From Aquificota bacterium (GTDB lineage: Bacteria; Thermosulfidibacterota; Thermosulfidibacteria; Thermosulfidibacterales; Thermosulfidibacteraceae), in contig WGAU01000174.1 of NCBI GenBank assembly GCA_015494645.1, positions 1 to 7,117 of the forward strand: a DNA stretch of 7,117 bases, written 5' to 3'. How positions within the stretch are numbered: position 1 is the stretch's first letter; each line of letters begins with the position of its first letter. Positions 6,796 through 7,117 of the stretch are shown here, in pieces. The position numbers were made by a program, and so were the translations under genes. The notes below the pieces were generated by a model, which saw only the letters and a program-made list of their open reading frames with translations, did no database searches and was not told where the DNA came from.

Positions 6796-6939
6796 GTATT
6801 TGGGGGTTCTCTTCTCTTCCATTTCGGGATCAGGGGAGAATACCTTTTCCCTCAAGTCCTTTGGAAGCTGGAAGGCCTTCTTCTTCTCCCTTAGAACGGG
6901 AGAGTACCTGTCTCCTCTGATTTTAACATCCTGCACCAT
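6772..6939 (-). CDS. Small basic hypothetical protein, 55 aa
   Basis: A short gene that I do not recognise. On the minus strand ATG 6939-6937 runs 55 codons to TAG 6774-6772. AGAGGAGGTG (6954-6945), close to the full anti-SD complement, lies 5 nt before the ATG, and promoter-like boxes lie further upstream. The protein begins MVQDVKIRGDRYSPVLREKK, continues through FQLPKDLREKVFSPDPEMEE and ends KYSKAGQSQ. It has 14 Lys/Arg and 9 Asp/Glu (net about +5), no cysteine, no hydrophobic segment and no signal peptide, so it is a soluble, probably partly disordered protein that might bind nucleic acid or a partner. Codon use (AGG/AGA, AAG, GAG) resembles the neighbours. The last codons lie opposite the nfo 3' end (24-nt convergent overlap), so the present C-terminus could be a secondary read-out of nfo DNA after loss of an original stop. 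Function unknown. Confidence 0.65.
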   Translation of the reverse strand: MVQDVKIRGDRYSPVLREKKKAFQLPKDLREKVFSPDPEMEEKRTPKYSKAGQSQ

Positions 6940-6944
6940 GACCG

Positions 6945-6954
6945 CACCTCCTCT
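6945..6954 (-). promoter_or_regulatory. Strong ribosome binding site of the 55-aa gene
   Basis: AGAGGAGGTG on the minus strand, containing AGGAGGTG, sits 5 nt before the ATG at 6939. It is the longest SD match in the window and is the main evidence that the short frame is translated. Confidence 0.65.
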
Positions 6955-6981
6955 TTAAGGACTTTGACTTAGACATAGATT

Positions 6982-7009
6982 AAAATATACTGCGTTTGTA
7001 AACTGTCAA
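6982..7009 (-). promoter_or_regulatory. Candidate minus-strand promoter P2 for the 55-aa gene
   Basis: On the minus strand a perfect TTGACA (7009-7004) is followed by a 16-nt spacer and TATTTT (6987-6982). An overlapping TATATT at 6989-6984 has a closer consensus match but only a 14-nt spacer. The start would fall near 6975, about 35 nt before the small gene's ATG. The spacer contains one arm of the CTGCGTTTG/CAAACGCAG inverted repeat. Confidence 0.5.
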
Positions 7010-7029
7010 GTAAATTTTTTGTTAAGTAG

Positions 7030-7046
7030 TTGTATGTTCTTGTATG
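7030..7046. repeat. Phased direct repeat TTGTATG x2
   Basis: TTGTATG occurs at 7030-7036 and 7040-7046, exactly 10 bp apart, on the same DNA face and between the arms of the inverted repeat and the two candidate promoters. It could be a regulator site, but with only two short AT-rich copies chance is quite possible. Confidence 0.3.
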
Positions 7047-7047
7047 A

Positions 7048-7056
7048 ATTATAGCA
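7048..7056 (-). promoter_or_regulatory. Candidate extended -10 promoter P1 (TGCTATAAT)
   Basis: TGCTATAAT on the minus strand (7056-7048) is a perfect extended -10 element (TG-n-TATAAT). No good -35 is seen 16-18 nt upstream, which extended -10 promoters can tolerate. It lies about 60 nt upstream of P2 and reads toward the 55-aa gene. The right arm of the inverted repeat overlaps its upstream end. Confidence 0.4.
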
Positions 7057-7117
7057 AACGCAGTTATATAAAACGCTCATCGTAGGAGGTCTCTTCTTTG
7101 GTGTTCTATTGAGGTTC

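Larger units (their letters stand above)
6989..7064. repeat. 10-bp inverted repeat ACTGCGTTTG / CAAACGCAGT
   Basis: ACTGCGTTTG (6989-6998) and CAAACGCAGT (7055-7064) are perfect inverted copies separated by 56 nt. Similarity continues outward as an AT-rich ATAT stretch with one inserted base. The left arm lies in the spacer of P2 and the right arm abuts the -10 of P1, a placement that fits two operators for one regulator, possibly with looping. Alternatively they are the ends of a very small element or simply a large hairpin. The repeat is seen directly; its role is inferred. Confidence 0.5.

Noticed and set aside
6885..6903. Hairpin TCTCCC-7 nt-GGGAGA after nfo as a terminator
   Set aside because: A 6-bp stem with no following T-tract, inside the coding part of the small minus-strand gene; not a convincing intrinsic terminator.
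6702..6920. Plus-strand frame of 72 codons across the nfo end
   Set aside because: It starts inside nfo in another frame, has no SD and is Ser/Pro-rich nonsense opposite the 55-aa gene.
7007..7081. Minus-strand mini-ORF MSVLYNCV... of about 24 codons upstream of the small gene
   Set aside because: No SD before its ATG, and it overlaps the promoter and repeat block; a chance frame is more likely.

Overview
The window carries one plus-strand operon that encodes a split ('archaeal-type') glutamate synthase. The usual large GOGAT polypeptide is broken into separate genes. In order these are: a ferredoxin-fused FMN synthase subunit (625-2154), a 16-cysteine iron-sulfur protein (2151-2645), an FAD/NAD(P) pyridine-nucleotide oxidoreductase (2656-4080), a class-II glutamine amidotransferase (about 4055-5173) and a GXGXG beta-helix subunit (5187-5939). 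A complete endonuclease IV gene (nfo, 5929-6795) follows, overlapping the last GOGAT gene by 11 nt, so it is probably co-transcribed and translationally coupled.

The most plausible host is a thermophilic anaerobic bacterium from a deep lineage such as Aquificota or Thermodesulfobacteriota. This is inferred from heavy AGG/AGA arginine and ATA isoleucine use, strong purine-rich Shine-Dalgarno sites, tight gene packing, Lys/Glu-rich proteins, and split GOGAT sets of this type being typical of anaerobes and archaea. The sequence alone does not fix the genus. Promoter boxes and SD sites are bacterial in style.

Left edge (1-512): a decayed DDE transposase gene on the minus strand, with an in-frame stop, a frameshift and probably an internal deletion, cut by the window edge. 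Then 513-624: the operon promoter region, with a perfect 19-bp palindrome covering a TTGACA -35 box. Right edge: a small, previously unlisted 55-codon gene on the minus strand (6772-6939) with an excellent ribosome binding site, whose 3' end overlaps the nfo 3' end by 24 nt. Upstream of it, 6940-7117 is a dense regulatory region with two candidate minus-strand promoters, a 10-bp inverted repeat placed next to both -10 boxes, and a 10-bp-phased direct repeat.

Inferred working model: glutamine is hydrolysed by the amidotransferase, ammonia passes to the FMN subunit where 2-oxoglutarate is aminated, and the GXGXG subunit supplies the scaffold. Reducing equivalents would run from NAD(P)H, probably NADH, through the FAD protein and the four-cluster iron-sulfur protein to the synthase subunit. 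The last two proteins together replace the classical GltD small subunit, which is absent here.
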